From: Acanthosoma haemorrhoidale
Lineage: Eukaryota; Arthropoda; Insecta; Hemiptera; Acanthosomatidae
Direction of reading: 5' to 3'
NCBI GenBank assembly: GCA_930367205.1
Contig: OV884014.1
Location: forward strand, 72,147,104 to 72,211,103
DNA length: 64,000 bases
Translations under genes and position numbers: made by a program
The notes under the pieces: generated by a model
Told to the model about the DNA's origin: nothing
Database searches by the model: none
Seen by the model: only the letters and a program-made list of their open reading frames with translations
Shown here: positions 21,640-35,100 of the stretch, piece after piece
Layout: the number at the start of each line of letters is the position of its first letter
How positions within the stretch are numbered: position 1 is the first letter of the stretch

Positions 21640-23606
21640 TTCTACCTAAGGGCCATTATCCAAACCCATCTAAGTTTCATAATTCTTCGATTTCACGAAC
21701 AATTCAGATTGCTAATACTTTCGGAAAGAGTGCAAAAGATTATGTAAAAATTACAATGAAATCTGATTCTCATGAATTTAAATTTGTTACTGACCCTCTG
21801 ATTATTGAAGCACATAACCCCCTCACACCATTCATATTGCATATTAAAAATCCTGTTGAAATTCTCATATGTTAACCATTTTTATTGATTTTCTAATCGA
21901 TTGATTAAGATACTCATTATTTCTTCCGATAATCAATTTGTTTATTGAGCTCTATGGATGGTGTATAGTTGAGATCTAGCGGACGATAATGATTGTCATA
22001 AATTTAGCATTTAGCGCATGCGTTGGATGATTCATTCACACACGTTGCATGGAATTCTTTTATAATTTAACTGGCGCAATATTCAAGTTCAAAAGAACAA
22101 GTTTGTAAAATTAAATTATATCTGTGGATATTTACATAAATGTATTAATTTTTACAGAAATAGACAGTTAATAGGAAACATAATAAGATAGAAACATTGC
22201 GTGAATTAATATTTATTGGATTATTACTATTTTAATTTATCTTTACTACGTGGCTGCATGGATTAAGTGGGTAAATCGACATAACTTCAAAACGAGATTA
22301 ATACACATCCTTGGTTAAAAAGAGGGTATTACTGATTTTTAGAGCATTTGGCTCTGGTTAATGCAAAAAAAATTAATTTTTATCCGGCAGACTACATAGA
22401 GGAATGATATATCGTTAAACAACGTTGCGCAAGAAATAAATATTTTTTAGCTTACTTAGGAAATGATACCGCAAACCACAGATTTGATATTTTCTAGATA
22501 TTTAATCTTTCATTTGTTACCACTATTTAATATACTATGTAGTATAATTGCTATCCGTATTGTAATAATTTGTTATCTATAGTGTTATCCGTTATCAATA
22601 TTTTATATTGTAATCATTATTTTAATCTGTTAGTACGATTTTAATTTGATATACCGTCGTCTTGACATTGTGTCCAATGCGTCTATCATTCTATAAGTCC
22701 TTTCTGATTCCCTCATCCTTCTCGGCCTATCGATCTGCTTGAATACCCTTTTTGTCTGTCTGCCCTGGCAGTTTTCCTCTCCTGTCTGGTCTGGAGATGA
22801 CATGTCTTCTCAGCAGCAGTACCCCTGCCTCAAGATCACAGCCCTCTAAACACTGGCCCAAGATCATATTTCCAGATTCAATGTAGCTGAAGCAAAGGAT
22901 TAAATAAATTATGACCATCCAATTTATACAAAAAACAATCCATCGTTGACACTGTTACATAATCAAGAAGGAAACTAGGAGTTCGCATAGGCAGGGTCGC
23001 TAGTCCCTGGAGTTGGTAGGACCTACCTCATTTAATCCTGGTCGTAACTTTTCTTCCTTCTTATTTCCAGCCAACCAAGCAGACTTTAGTAATAATACTT
23101 GATATTTATAGCAGCTATCTTGGAACACGGTCCGCGTTTTTCAACCATGCAGGTTTCATTTTGAACGATGTGTCAAATCCTCGTGTAAAACCGATGAAAC
23201 TCGTTTGGGCACAGTCTCCCCCCTGGGCCCAGTGAGAAGGAACCTGCCCAAATCTTGTAACGTAGTTCTTGTGGAATTTAGTTGAACAAAGTGAAATTAA
23301 ATGAAAAAAAATATATAATAATTACCTTTCTATAACCGACCAGAATACGACTTAAGGAAATCCCCCTAATTTATTATTGTAGTATTTAGTTTAAAAGTTG
23401 ACATCGGAAGCGTTGAGTGTTTTATCAACTTTGAGAAACTTTGTGGCTATCCAGTTAGCAAATAGATTTTTTTGATTCTAGTATGACTCATTTGTGAGAT
23501 AGGTTACGCTTCATGGTTACCTTATTAGGCCCTTGTAGTGAAGTTCAAAATCAGGTCAAAACCATCCTTTCCTTTTACCTTATTTTTGCAATAATTGACT
23601 AACACA
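21640..23606. other. divergent intergenic region between USP and PDCL3
   Basis: About 2.1 kb between the two start codons. It must hold both promoters if exon 1 of the USP is right. I see no clear TATA box or initiator. The short minus-strand frame at 22727-22918 is not convincing. Confidence 0.4.
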
Positions 23607-23612
23607 ATGCAG
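23607..23612 (+). CDS. PDCL3: PDCL3 exon 1 coding part (Met-Gln)
   Basis: ATGCAG followed by the GTGAGC donor. The start is supported by the conserved MQ beginning of PhLP3 proteins. It is too short for ORF finders. Confidence 0.85.
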
Positions 23613-25955
23613 GTGAGCTTTTCTCCCGAATAATATTTAAAATCATTCAAGTTTACAATTTTTAAACAAAGATTTCTAATACAATTATTTTGAGTAGAAC
23701 CCCAATGAAGATACTCAATGGAATGATATTTTGAGAAGTAAAGGGATTATTCCTCCCAAAGAAAAGGAAGTTACTGAAGAGGACCTCGTTAATATGGTTG
23801 AACAAACTATTAAAGAAAAGCAAAGCAAAGGTAGAGATCTCATGTTTCATAAGGCATGGATTTGAGATCATATTAATTTTTTATCTATTTAAGCTATAAT
23901 TTCAAGCATGCTTTACTCATAGTTTGTCAATTAGGTTTTTCCTAGGAGAGTTTTTCATATCAATTAATAAGTGAATTCATATCAATTAATATTATGGGTA
24001 AATAATATTTTCCATCTAGAGCAAAAATAAAATTTTTTTTTTAAGGGTTGCTTTCAAAAGAAAGATGAGACTGAATAATTGATCCAGGAATTGTAATTCA
24101 AAAGCTTCTGTATTACATTTTTCTGATTGTTAGCTAATTACAGCCATTTGTATACTAACTTCTAGACGGAGATTTATTTCCTTGACAAGCGGTTCTACTT
24201 GTTTCAAGTAATATCAAACTTCAATTGACAGGTTCATCAGTACCAAATGTAATAGACCAAGGGTACCGTTTGATTCTATGGCATACATGTCAGGTTAATA
24301 ATGTCAGTGACAAAAAGATAGGCTGGGATAACGCTGTCAGTTCACTGGGTTATTTTAGTGATCTGCTACTTCATTAGTTATTCCTTTCAATCATGAACAT
24401 CGTTCCTTGAAGTTCACTTAATTTTGTGAGTATTTTTAATTGATATTGCCTAAGTATCTTTATTTCCAATCTCTGTGATAGTGTGATTTAATATTTCTTC
24501 TCCCCCCCCCCCAATCCAGTTGAGTGGAAATTATCAAAATCTAGTTATGAATAAGGGAGCAGTGAGAATAGGGAAAATAATTCAACATAACCTGAGGTGT
24601 AATGATGGCAACTACCTCAACATCTTGCTTATTACAGAAAGCCCAATATTATCCATCAGGTTTATATTATAACTGCATATTTGCATCCTGTCATTTGTAA
24701 TTTAGCTTCAATCTATATGAAACAAAGAAATATAAAATAAGAAGTATTCAAAGCTAAGAAAGTTACTGAGTGACTTCCTTATCAGCCCCGTCCCACCAAT
24801 GCACTTTTCTTATTCACAATTTATTCTTACCCATTTGTTTTGATGCAGAAGAAAAAAATTTAGAAGATTGCTCCCTGGATGAACTTGATTTATTAGAAGA
24901 TGAAGAAGATGAAAGGGTTATTCTTGAATATAAAAAAAAAAGGATGGCGGAAATGCTAGCATATACGCAAAAAGCAAGGTTTGGTCAAGTTTCAGAAATT
25001 TCTGGACAAGATTACATCAACGAGGTCAACAAAGCTGGTGAAGGAGTATGGGTCATCCTTCATTTATACAAAACAGGGTGAGCTACATTGGTACAGATAA
25101 AATGAGGCACTTAGGCATTAACTGGCACATAAACATAATTATCTATATTTAATTTAATTATTTTTTATAGGATACCTTTGTGTTCACTTCTGAATTTGCA
25201 TTTATCAGACCTAGCACGAAGATTTCCTACTGCCAAGTTTGTCAAAAGTATATCGACAACATGCATTCCCAATTTTCCTGACAAAAATTTGCCAACTATT
25301 TTCATTTACTTTGAAGGACAAATGAAGGGACAATTCATAGGGCCTCAAGAATTTAGAAGGGAAGACATCACATGTGAAGGTAAGAACTATTTTATTGATA
25401 ATTAGACACTGTTATGCTACATTTTCTGAGTTGTGGAATATTATTAACTGTAACTCTTGCAGCTAAGTTTTGACAGCACTTCTTATGCTCAAAATAGTTT
25501 ATTTACACCATTAGATCCAAATTTTAATTGAATATGTATTGAAAATTATATTCAAAGATATCGAAACTTATTTATTAATATAAAAACTAACTGTTTATAG
25601 CTTTGCAGTCATATTGAATTCCATAAATTTAGAGGTTAGTTTAATGAAATTTAATTTTTTTTAATCTTTACTGCTTTCCCAAAAATACATATTCCTCAGC
25701 GAACAAATACATATTCCTCAGCGAACAAATACATATACAAAAAAAAAATTACTTAATGCCTTTTATTGGTTGTTTGGTAAATGATTTACAAACCATTAAT
25801 TTCATGATTAATTTTTAGAACTGGAATGGATGTTGGGTAAAACTGGAGCTATTCAAACTGAAATCGAAGAAGACCCAAGGCCAAAAGCTAAACCAAGAGA
25901 CATTCTTTTTACCTCCCTACGCAACGAAGTGGGAGGAGATAATGATTGGTTTTAA
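23607..25955 (+). CDS. PDCL3: PDCL3, phosducin-like protein 3 (viral IAP-associated factor)
   Basis: Five exons (23607-23612, 23698-23830, 24849-25077, 25171-25379, 25819-25955) join in phase to 237 codons plus TAA, close to the human length of 239. Exon 1 is only ATG CAG, and exon 2 continues [20 protein letters not shown], the PhLP3 N-terminus. An acidic linker (DLLEDEEDE) leads into a thioredoxin-like domain with [53 protein letters not shown] and GQFIGP. It ends GGDNDWF. The family acts as a co-chaperone of CCT/TRiC in folding actin and tubulin and was also described as binding IAPs to modulate caspase activation. It is cytosolic. All introns have GT-AG ends. It has no redox CxxC, as expected for the family. 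Confidence 0.95.
23698..23830 (+). CDS. PDCL3: PDCL3 exon 2
   Basis: Begins [13 protein letters not shown] after TGAGTAG. Ends in phase 1 at GTAGAG. Confidence 0.92.
24849..25077 (+). CDS. PDCL3: PDCL3 exon 3 (acidic linker, start of thioredoxin-like fold)
   Basis: Acceptor TTTTGATGCAG. Encodes [18 protein letters not shown] through [10 protein letters not shown]. Ends in phase 2 at GTGAGC. Confidence 0.95.
25171..25379 (+). CDS. PDCL3: PDCL3 exon 4 (thioredoxin-like core)
   Basis: Encodes [18 protein letters not shown], the TTCIPNFPD motif and PTIFIYFEG. Ends at GTAAGA. Confidence 0.95.
25684..25735 (+). repeat. 22-bp tandem repeat, 2.3 copies, in PDCL3 intron 4
   Basis: The unit AATACATATTCCTCAGCGAACA is repeated exactly, with a partial third copy. 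Confidence 0.9.
25819..25955 (+). CDS. PDCL3: PDCL3 exon 5 (C-terminus)
   Basis: Encodes [19 protein letters not shown] and on to NDWF and TAA. An ATTAAA at about 26353 could serve as poly(A) signal. Confidence 0.95.
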
Positions 25956-26699
25956 CAATACTTTTTTTATTTTGTATTTTTGTTAAATCGTAATTAACCA
26001 AAATGTGTTGATTTGTTGTGTTTTGAAAAACTTCATTAATTTCTAAATTACATATCTATATTTATTTATGTATATTTAAAATTCTCCAATGGCACAAAAA
26101 CATTTTTAATGCTAATTTATTTATATTTTACATACATATGCAAAGCCCTATTTATATTTATTTCAGACAAATGTTTTATATTCACTGAATACTATATGAT
26201 GGAGGTTATTATTGTAAATATTTGTACAATTTATAAAATATTACTTTAAAAAAGTGTATGTTAGCTAAAACTATTTTAGTTAAATATCTTTTAATATAAA
26301 TATTTTATGTTATCTAGAAAAGGTTGTAGCAAAGTTATTTTTCTGTATTTATATTAAAGCTAGATGTTTTGTATTAAGATCTTTCTATCCTTACAGTTAT
26401 CACAGGCTACATTAACAAACTCAGACTTCGAATAGCAGAAAAACAAAAGATTGCATAAGGTTTTTCTATTTTGAATAATATTCCTTGAAAGGGCTTGATT
26501 TACACTGTAAGCTACAAAATTAAGGTGACTACTTATTTCGAAAGTTCTCACAAATATGGTTGATATTAAATTATTATTTAAAAAATCTCCTAATTATTAA
26601 TTACAAACTTTCTCACTATAAAGCCATGTATTAGCTGTTAATTAAATATGTGATCCTAGCCAAATCTTAACTTAAGGATTCATTCAGCAGTACTCTCCT

Positions 26700-27110
26700 G
26701 CCAACAGCCTTGCATATTTGGGCACAAAAATGGACCAACACCTATTTGGTGGAGGAAATTGAAATAAAGGTGCACAAAGCTCTCACACCTGTTGACTACC
26801 CCCAATCTCTGCGCTTCAAGCTCATGATATACAAGAGCATACTCAGGCCGGCTCTGCTGTACGATGCACCGCTTTTTAGTCATTTAACGGAAGCGACTTC
26901 AACAATTTCAAAACGGGATACTCATGAAAATGGTCTAACATACCTCCTTCCAGCAGCGGAGTAACAGTGAACTCCACAAACACTTTGAGCTGCCTATGGT
27001 GGATGAGTACATTTGCCGTAAACATATAAAATTCTTTGATTTGCTGCAATATCTCATCAATCCCGTGTTTAACACAATATCCCCCTCTCCGTCTAGGGGG
27101 AAGCACTCTA
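26700..27110 (+). pseudogene. Jockey-like LINE fragment (end of reverse transcriptase ORF)
   Basis: LRFKLMIYKSILRPALLYDA matches the K..LYKS.LRP.L.Y.. motif at the end of Jockey-clade ORF2. After frame changes HFELPMVDEYI and KFFDLLQ resemble the C-terminal tail (LP.I.DYI...KFF..L). Several frameshifts and stops make it dead. Confidence 0.7.
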
Positions 27111-27179
27111 GATTTAAGATATTTTACATCCTAATATGTACTCCAAAGGTGAGCCTTTTTTACATTATTTGTTTTTAAC

Positions 27180-30100
27180 AATTAAAAGATAGATGTAATT
27201 TTTATAAAAATTGCTTGAAATGCTTGGCACGCAGTTCAAGGATCCAAATTCAACTCGTATATTATTATTGTATATATTTAATTTTTTAATAAATTTAAAC
27301 TAGGGGTTAAGGAGGAGAAAAAAAAACTTATTATGGCCATTGGTACCATTACATTTGTATTTATGTACTGAAATATTTATTTTAAATAAATATTTACAAA
27401 GAAAAAAATACGTTATAGTTTTTATGATGTATTGTTTTAAATATCAGTTTACAAATAAAAAGTTCAGAAAAATCATTTACGTGGTATTTAAATGTTGATT
27501 CATAATTTCCTTATATCGGGGTGAAGTAATAAATTATATTTGTCTCCCCTCAAGTTTTTATTGGCATGCCAAGTCACCTTTCAGTGACTTATGTCACCAT
27601 TATGAAGGTTTGTTAAAATCGAATCCATCGCCCAACAGCATTTTCATGCTTCTCTCAACTGCACTGGCAGTCCAAAAGACTGAGCTGGCAGGCCTTGATA
27701 ATAATTATAACCCATTATTTAGTTTACATCTACGTATAATCAGAAGTAGCTATGCTTATATTTGTTTATTCAAGGTTTTATACTCCCTCAATGGATAATT
27801 GTATGCCAAATACTCACTTGTCATGTGGAATTTTATTCATCCTTACTTATGAATTATTGTCTTCATCATCTTTTTTTTTTCCTCTCCCTGACATAAGGAG
27901 TGCTCGTCGGTGAAATGCTTCGGTCTCGTGCACAATGAAGTTTTACATTTTTACATTATTACACTAATATCAACTAAAAAATAAATGAAGCCAAATCATC
28001 TATGAACAGAAAAAAAATGTATTAAATTATACAAAATTAATAATAACGGTGATATTCCTGGACCAATAGCTCAAACAGCGGAAAAACATCATTTGCCAAT
28101 CTGACAAAGCATCTCGGCAAAATACATGCTGTCAAGAAAAGGACCTGTTTGTATTTAAATCCTCTCTAGTCGCGTGCTCAAGTAGTATTGATTTTATCAG
28201 CTTGATCCTTGGTCTAATAATTAATGTACGATTGTAAATTAAATAGTCATATAGTCTTGTTGAGTTTGTTGAGACATTTCAAATCTACATAAGCACCACT
28301 TAGTCCATGACCCATAGCAATTCACGTTCATTTCAGTCCAGACAGTTTGAATCATACTTTCTGTGCCATTGTCAGCATGTATTTGTACCTTCCACTGAGT
28401 TAGTGAGTTGGTTCCTGGTAGGTGTTTTGCTGTCAATCATGTTGCTGGTGAGTATTAGATTAGCAAGGTTTCATTAAGTGTTGCTAATCTAGATCTTCTG
28501 TGAGCAGTCTTGTAGGTCAGTTTTATAGCAAATCATATTTTCTTTATCTGTCCCAGCAGTTCTTCACTTTATGAGTTATGTATGTTTATTATCATGTCAA
28601 GGGCCACTTTGCTGTACATAAGTACTAACAACAAAATTTCCATTGCTGTTTCCAAAATGAGTATAAAGGCTTTGATTACTTCAGCCCTTTTTTTTTTTTT
28701 TTTGTAAAAGTAAAGTCTGAGTTGATAACTTCCAATATTTTTGTTGTTTGTCCTACCTACATGCTACCAAATACACACCCTGTTGTTGGTTTTGATGTAG
28801 TCTGTATATATATTGTATTCTGTTTATTTCTCATTAGTTCGTTTATCAGCCGATAGGTCCTCAATTGCTATATGTTTTGTAACACAAAGCCAGTGAGTTA
28901 TATACATCTGTTTCAGTATAATATATTGGGAAGTCCTTAGTTATGTATATTGTTGGGAACTCTGTATTTTTTATACTAATTTCAGGTACGTTAGCTAAGG
29001 GACTGACAGCCTCATTCAAAATGTTCTTGTATCCATCCTTTTATAATTTTAATGGGTATAAATCTCTGAACAAATGTGTTTACATTTATATATAACCCAA
29101 GGGATATCCACTTGTTGAGATTATCAACAATATAGTAAATGTCTCTCCTCTGGTAGTCTGACCACAAATTGCATAACTTATTTTTGGTGGAGTGCCTCAC
29201 TAGTCCGATAGTCAGTTTTTGGAATTAATTTATTTATTATTTATTATGTTGTTACCAGTGTTGTGTAGTGTTATCGTACACATCCCATCCCATCTTTGTT
29301 GCAAATAGTTTCTTGATGTAAGTTCTGGCCGTAACATTCCACTAGCATTTTCATAAAGCCAGTTCTAGGGGTACATACCATACTTACTCTTTCATTCACA
29401 CTATACTGTATTACAATATCGTCACCTTCCCGGCTATGGAGAAAGAGGTGAGGATTTAGGAGACCCCCCATGCTAGTCCAGCAGCAGAGTCACTGCTATG
29501 TGGCAGTGGATCTTGAAGGAAAACACAAGTCCGTAGGCATGATGGAAGAAAACTGACCAGCACCCGAACTCCCAATGTGGGCACACTCCCTTCAGTCTCA
29601 AGAAAGTTGCAGGGATAGGTGATCTTGGATAATGGGAATTTTAGGTCATTATGGAAGTTTTTATTTATGACATAAAGTGCATTAACTAATGTAACTATGG
29701 GACTTAAGATTGGAAGGATTAGGCGCAGTTGATGTTCGAGGGTTGTATATTAATTAATACAAACTCACCTTAGAATTGATTAAGGTAAGAAGATATGGAA
29801 ATTCTACTTGATTTTAATCAGCACGATGCTCCTTATTTTGAGAAAAATATCTTCCAAACAAAGCTTTTCTCCCTTCAGCCTGATCGTAATCTAGATCAAT
29901 CCTATCTAATAATAGTAAAAAACAATTAAAAAAAATTTTGTGTAGCATAAATGTAATAATTCATTTTTATAATACTTACCTTTATTTAGGTCAAGTTTTA
30001 TTACGAAATATACATTTTTTTAAATTGAATAAATTATAAATTTTATTCATTAAAAACAATTTATGGATTACTTACAGATCGTGATGCCTCCCAACTGCAG

Positions 30101-31830
30101 TTACTGTCTTTACATCTGAAATCACATATAGCCATCTGCCTGGTCCCTGCAGAATTTCCAATGGTCCAATGGAATTAATAATATTTCCAGTAATATTTTA
30201 ACACTTTGAGCTCCTCACTCCTTTTTCGCTTGAAGGAACATGCCATGCAGCTTTTCACACAAGTAAATTTATGAGTTCTCTAAGAAATAGAACATATAAA
30301 ACATCCTAAAAAAAAAAATAGAATGTATTAGAAAAAAGTCTTCATTCTCCTAAGCATAACGACAATTCATAAATATCTCTGACCAACAAAAAAGAAACAA
30401 TACATCATATAGGGGGAGAAACTAAATGGTACGCCACAAAAAAAAAAAAAATCATTCATTTGTTTAAATCCAAAATAAGAAAAAAGTATATTTCACAAAT
30501 CAAAAGAAGAGGTAATAATAAAATTAAATATATAAACATTAATAGTTACTCTTTTGGGTTTATCAACAAAAAAGCTAAATGGTAGTAATTGTATATAGTT
30601 AAAACAAAAAATAAGATAATCAAAATGGATATAAAGATCCTTCATGGTTGCAAGCATCTATTTTAGTTGTAAAGAGGTATTGGAATAGGACATAGGAATA
30701 GGAATAGGACAGACCCGGAATAGGGTTTTAAACTTAAGTAAGAACAAAGCATGACTGATATTGGAGGGAGAGAATGGTGGAGGGATTGAATGCTGTGGTT
30801 CTGTGGGAGAAAGGGCATACAATTCAGAAAGACAGGCAATAGTGTACTTAGGGAGGTCCAATCCAGGTGAAAAAAGAAAACTTAAATTTGGAATTAGCGA
30901 TACCCACATGGGATTAAAGGGCCACTTTTCTTGTTATTATAAATTTATAATGTTTTTGATTCTCAGTATAAAGTAGGACTGGCAATGCCATTCAAGACTT
31001 TTCTAATAAAAATTCAAGAAAAATAAATATATAATCCCGCATTCATTTCATCATTACCTATGTGTACAGTCAGTTAAAACAAAAAAAACAAACTTATTTA
31101 CGTTCATTTTGATTGACCTTAGGAAAGGGCAAAATGGGGACCACTCCAAGCTAATGGTAAAAGCCTGATACACAAGTGGTACTGACTCCCTCGGCGTTTT
31201 TGCATGCGTTGTGCAACACCCATATGTACCACAATTTGGAAGATTTTATAATCTTAAGTACAAATTTAACACCTTACAGTTTAAAGGAATTATTTACATT
31301 TTCAAACAAATATTTTCAATCTAAACAAAGAAATCTACGTAATTTACAAAAGCATATTTAGAAAGATTTTCCTCTCCGTTTTTATAGTTTAAGAACTACA
31401 TTAAAAACTCCGTCTGAATAGAAGCAAAAAAAAATGTTGGCTCTGGGGAGCAACAAGAAGACCTATTAGTGGCCTCAGTCAGTCCATAGGCCAAACAAAT
31501 TTCTTCTCTATTTTATAGGGAATTCAATTTGTGGCCAGCGCTAATGGTAACTTCATAATTGGAGTGCCATAAGCTGTAATTACAAGAATATAGTGAAAGT
31601 GTGTTTCTTTTCCGTTGAAGGAAGAAAAATCAAGTGATAAGGGCACTATATTAAGAACAAACATGGTATCTAGTGTCGAAACTAGCAATTAATTTGAAAA
31701 ACTATCAAGATGGATATGGAAGTCATGGAGGAAGAACTTATACCCCATCATCAACAAGTCTAGGTACCACCCATATTATTGTACAGCGTCATTTCAAACC
31801 ATAATAAAAGTCTTTAAAAGTAAGGGACAT
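27180..31830. other. intergenic, no gene seen
   Basis: AT-rich. Small scattered frames (for example minus 29271-29471 and minus 30658-30909) match nothing I know. A short run of GGAATA units lies at about 30680-30710. A 10-bp inverted repeat (AGATTAGCAA) is at about 28457-28490. Confidence 0.5.
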
Positions 31831-31839
31831 TGACACCCG

Positions 31840-32110
31840 CATTAGTAGGTCTGATATTGTTCTATCGTACAAAAAAATACAAAAGCAAAAGAACAACTAT
31901 TATTAACTGTAACATACCTGTGAAATATAAAACAATAGTTTATAAAATGCTTGTGAGACCTATGTTGACCAATGCACCGACAGCCCTGAGTAGTATTTTA
32001 CTAGTAGTACCTTGCTTAAACTGCAGAGAAAACTGAATAAATCCTAAGAATAATAACAAATTCACCTAGGCGTTCTTCTGTTTCTCGACTACACAATACC
32101 TCTGACATGT
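31840..32110 (+). pseudogene. second Jockey-like LINE fragment
   Basis: CNIPVKYKTIVYKMLVRPML then, in other frames, TLLKLQRKLNKS and LRIITNSPRRSSVSRLH. These are the terminal reverse-transcriptase-ORF motifs (YK..LRP; LQ.K.NK.LR.I...PR). At least one frameshift and one stop. Confidence 0.65.
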
Positions 32111-32119
32111 ATTCATAAT

Positions 32120-35100
32120 GTAGTAAATGAAATTACTCAATAGTTTCCTCAAAATTATAACGGTAATTTAGTGAAAAGTGCTAATATATCATAATGATAT
32201 ATATATTATTATATATATATATATATATATCAACTAGGAAATAGACACATGAAGACATTTATTTTATTATTAAGGACCACTAGAAATTAGTATTTTAGCT
32301 GTTTCATTTTTTTTTAGTTTCCCTACATATAAATAAATAAGTGGATTTAGAGCTGCTCTGGTGTCTGACAACCTTATGAAATGAGACCATGTACATAAAA
32401 TGAAGGAGGAAAAGAAAAATAGAAGCAAAATGTCATTGAGACGATATATGTTAAGAAACGCTGCTGGGTGCCTGTCTTGCCATTTCAATGACACTGTCAT
32501 GAAGTACTGCCACTGTGGATGAATCGTCGTCCAATGAACAAAGACTGCGCATTTACTAAGTGGAAGGGAAATGTGTTTCCATGGTTTTGGTGCCTTCTCT
32601 GGGAATCAGTCTCCACGTATACATATCATGCTGTTGTGCCTTTTGTCTTTGAGATCTTGAGTGTTCACTATTACTAAGTACGTTATACTTTCAAACAGCT
32701 ACGATCGCTCTGTCTGTCTGGATATGTGTTACAGCGTACCAGGAACAATGATTTAGCCGATCTACTCAAATTTTGAATTTTTAATGTTAGTTTTAGTCAC
32801 GAAAAGTCATTTAAGAATCTAAATCGTTTTCGAGGCCGTACCACCATTGACTTTTTTTTATTTTGGTACTGGGAGACGGGATATAAGACTACTGTTTAAA
32901 TATGACATAGTGAAAAGTTTTAATTTATGGAAAATAGAAATTTAGTAGTTGAATTCATATATTTGGTTCAATACTTTTATATGTATAATGCTAAACTAAC
33001 TTAAACTATGATTAAGCCAAAAGTCAATAAGTGTTAATATCAAAACAATAGTTTTATGTTCCATGACCTCAATGGGTCTCGTTAGCTCGTATTTAAATAA
33101 TTAGTATTATGAATTAAAATCAAGCTTTCCTTGGAATGCTGAATCTAACTGTTGACATAATTATTGAATATTAATGGATTTAAATTTGGCTTATTCAGGG
33201 GCGTAGATGAAAATGTTTTCGGGGTGATATAAGTACATAGTGTTTCATGGGAGATATTGAATATTTGTAATTGAACGTATACATGTATAATTAGTAAGTG
33301 ATATTTATATTTATATTTCATTTACAATATTTTTGGGCAACAGGCATATTAAATAAACCAATGTCTAGTATATATTGCTTAATATAATTATATTAATATA
33401 CTTTTATGTATTTTAAAATCTAACATCTCCACTATCTAGGCCCATTTTAATTGACAAACATTCATGGTGAAATTTGAATTCGCATAGTTTTTAAATCTTG
33501 TCAATTACTATAATGTAAAAATTAAGTGAAATTGTCTTCTAATGTAAAAATCTTTTTGTCTACCGAAAGCTATGATGTTAAAAATCCTTGTATCAAATTA
33601 AATATTATGTTTAAATTCGTAAATCAAATCTTAGTATAGGGACAAATACTCTTGGACTATAATATAAGAGCTAAAAAGAAAAAAAATGGCGGCTCCTTTT
33701 ATTTATTTTATTCATATTCAAGAACAACGATATTAGTTTGTTTTTTTTAGACTAAGTGATTTTAAAATTAGCATAAGATCATTTTTATTATGTAAATATT
33801 TTAAATGTATGGATTTGAATTTGAAAGTGAGCAGATCTTTGAAGAAGTGGAGGTATAAAGTTATTTGGTGATGATTCGAAAAACAGCTGTTTGGTCTAGT
33901 TCCGTTGTGATGTCACCTCTCTGCAGTTCTGAGACCTATGCAATCTATTTCCTAATTTTCAGTAGTTAGTAAACTAAAGCAAATGAAGATAGAAGTAATT
34001 TTAACTTCAATAAAGGAGACGTGCAGGTCTCATTCCGGCAAGCTTGCTGGGCAGTAACGCCCTCAAGCCTGCCTATAGACCGGCGTCAACAGTCCGACAC
34101 CAAGTGGCAGGACACAGCCACATAATCATCTTTTGAAACATATTCACAAAGGCTTTTATCCTCAAGTTAGATACAATATGTACTTAACTTCACTTGTTGC
34201 TAGGCAAGATCTGAAAGGATCAAAGCTTATTATTATAAATAGACATAACATCTTTCCCACCTTACAGATCGATAATCTATACCCAAATATACAATATTCT
34301 ATTATAAATCATGAAATGAATGAATATATCAAATACTTTTCTCTAAAATATTATTACGTTCTTTGAAAGATATCGTAATTTTATTTTTTATTCTTTTACT
34401 TTAAATTATTTTTTTTTATTATTTATTATTAGGTTCTATAACAAAAATAATTCTGGCAAAAAGATGAATTTAATTTTACAAACATAAAAAAATAAACTTA
34501 TATTAATTTTATATACTTGTCTACAAATTCGATTCCTTTTCTTCTTTAATTATCTTCATTCTTTAAACAAAATTAATGCTTCTTCTCTTCGTGCTATTTC
34601 TCTTCCGTTCTGCTTTAAGTCAATAACCACTAACCAACAAAGTTTTTAAGTTTATCTTACTCACAATCTCAAGCTAATAATATGTATTACGGGCTGATCC
34701 CAAAACTAGATTGAATTATGTTGTGTTCTTCTCATAGCAACAACAACTATACTATAAAAGTTTTTCCATGATCACTAGACCCAGACACCTATACACCAGG
34801 CCGATCCCATAACTAGAGAGAATTATAATTCTGTGTGTGTTTTCATCATCACAACAACCAGTATGCTATCTTTTGTTTTTTCCTCCACTCTCAATTGTTT
34901 TTGTTTGCCTTCTTGATTGAAGGTTGGATTAAATATTTATATACAACTCCACAATATCTAATATCACAACAATATGTAGTTATGACTATACTGGTAAAAA
35001 TCTACAGATATAAACTAAATTGGTGAAAGCAACCGAAATAAAACACAAAATAAATATCGCCTAATGGAAACTTGTTATGGAAAGTATAATGGTTGTATAC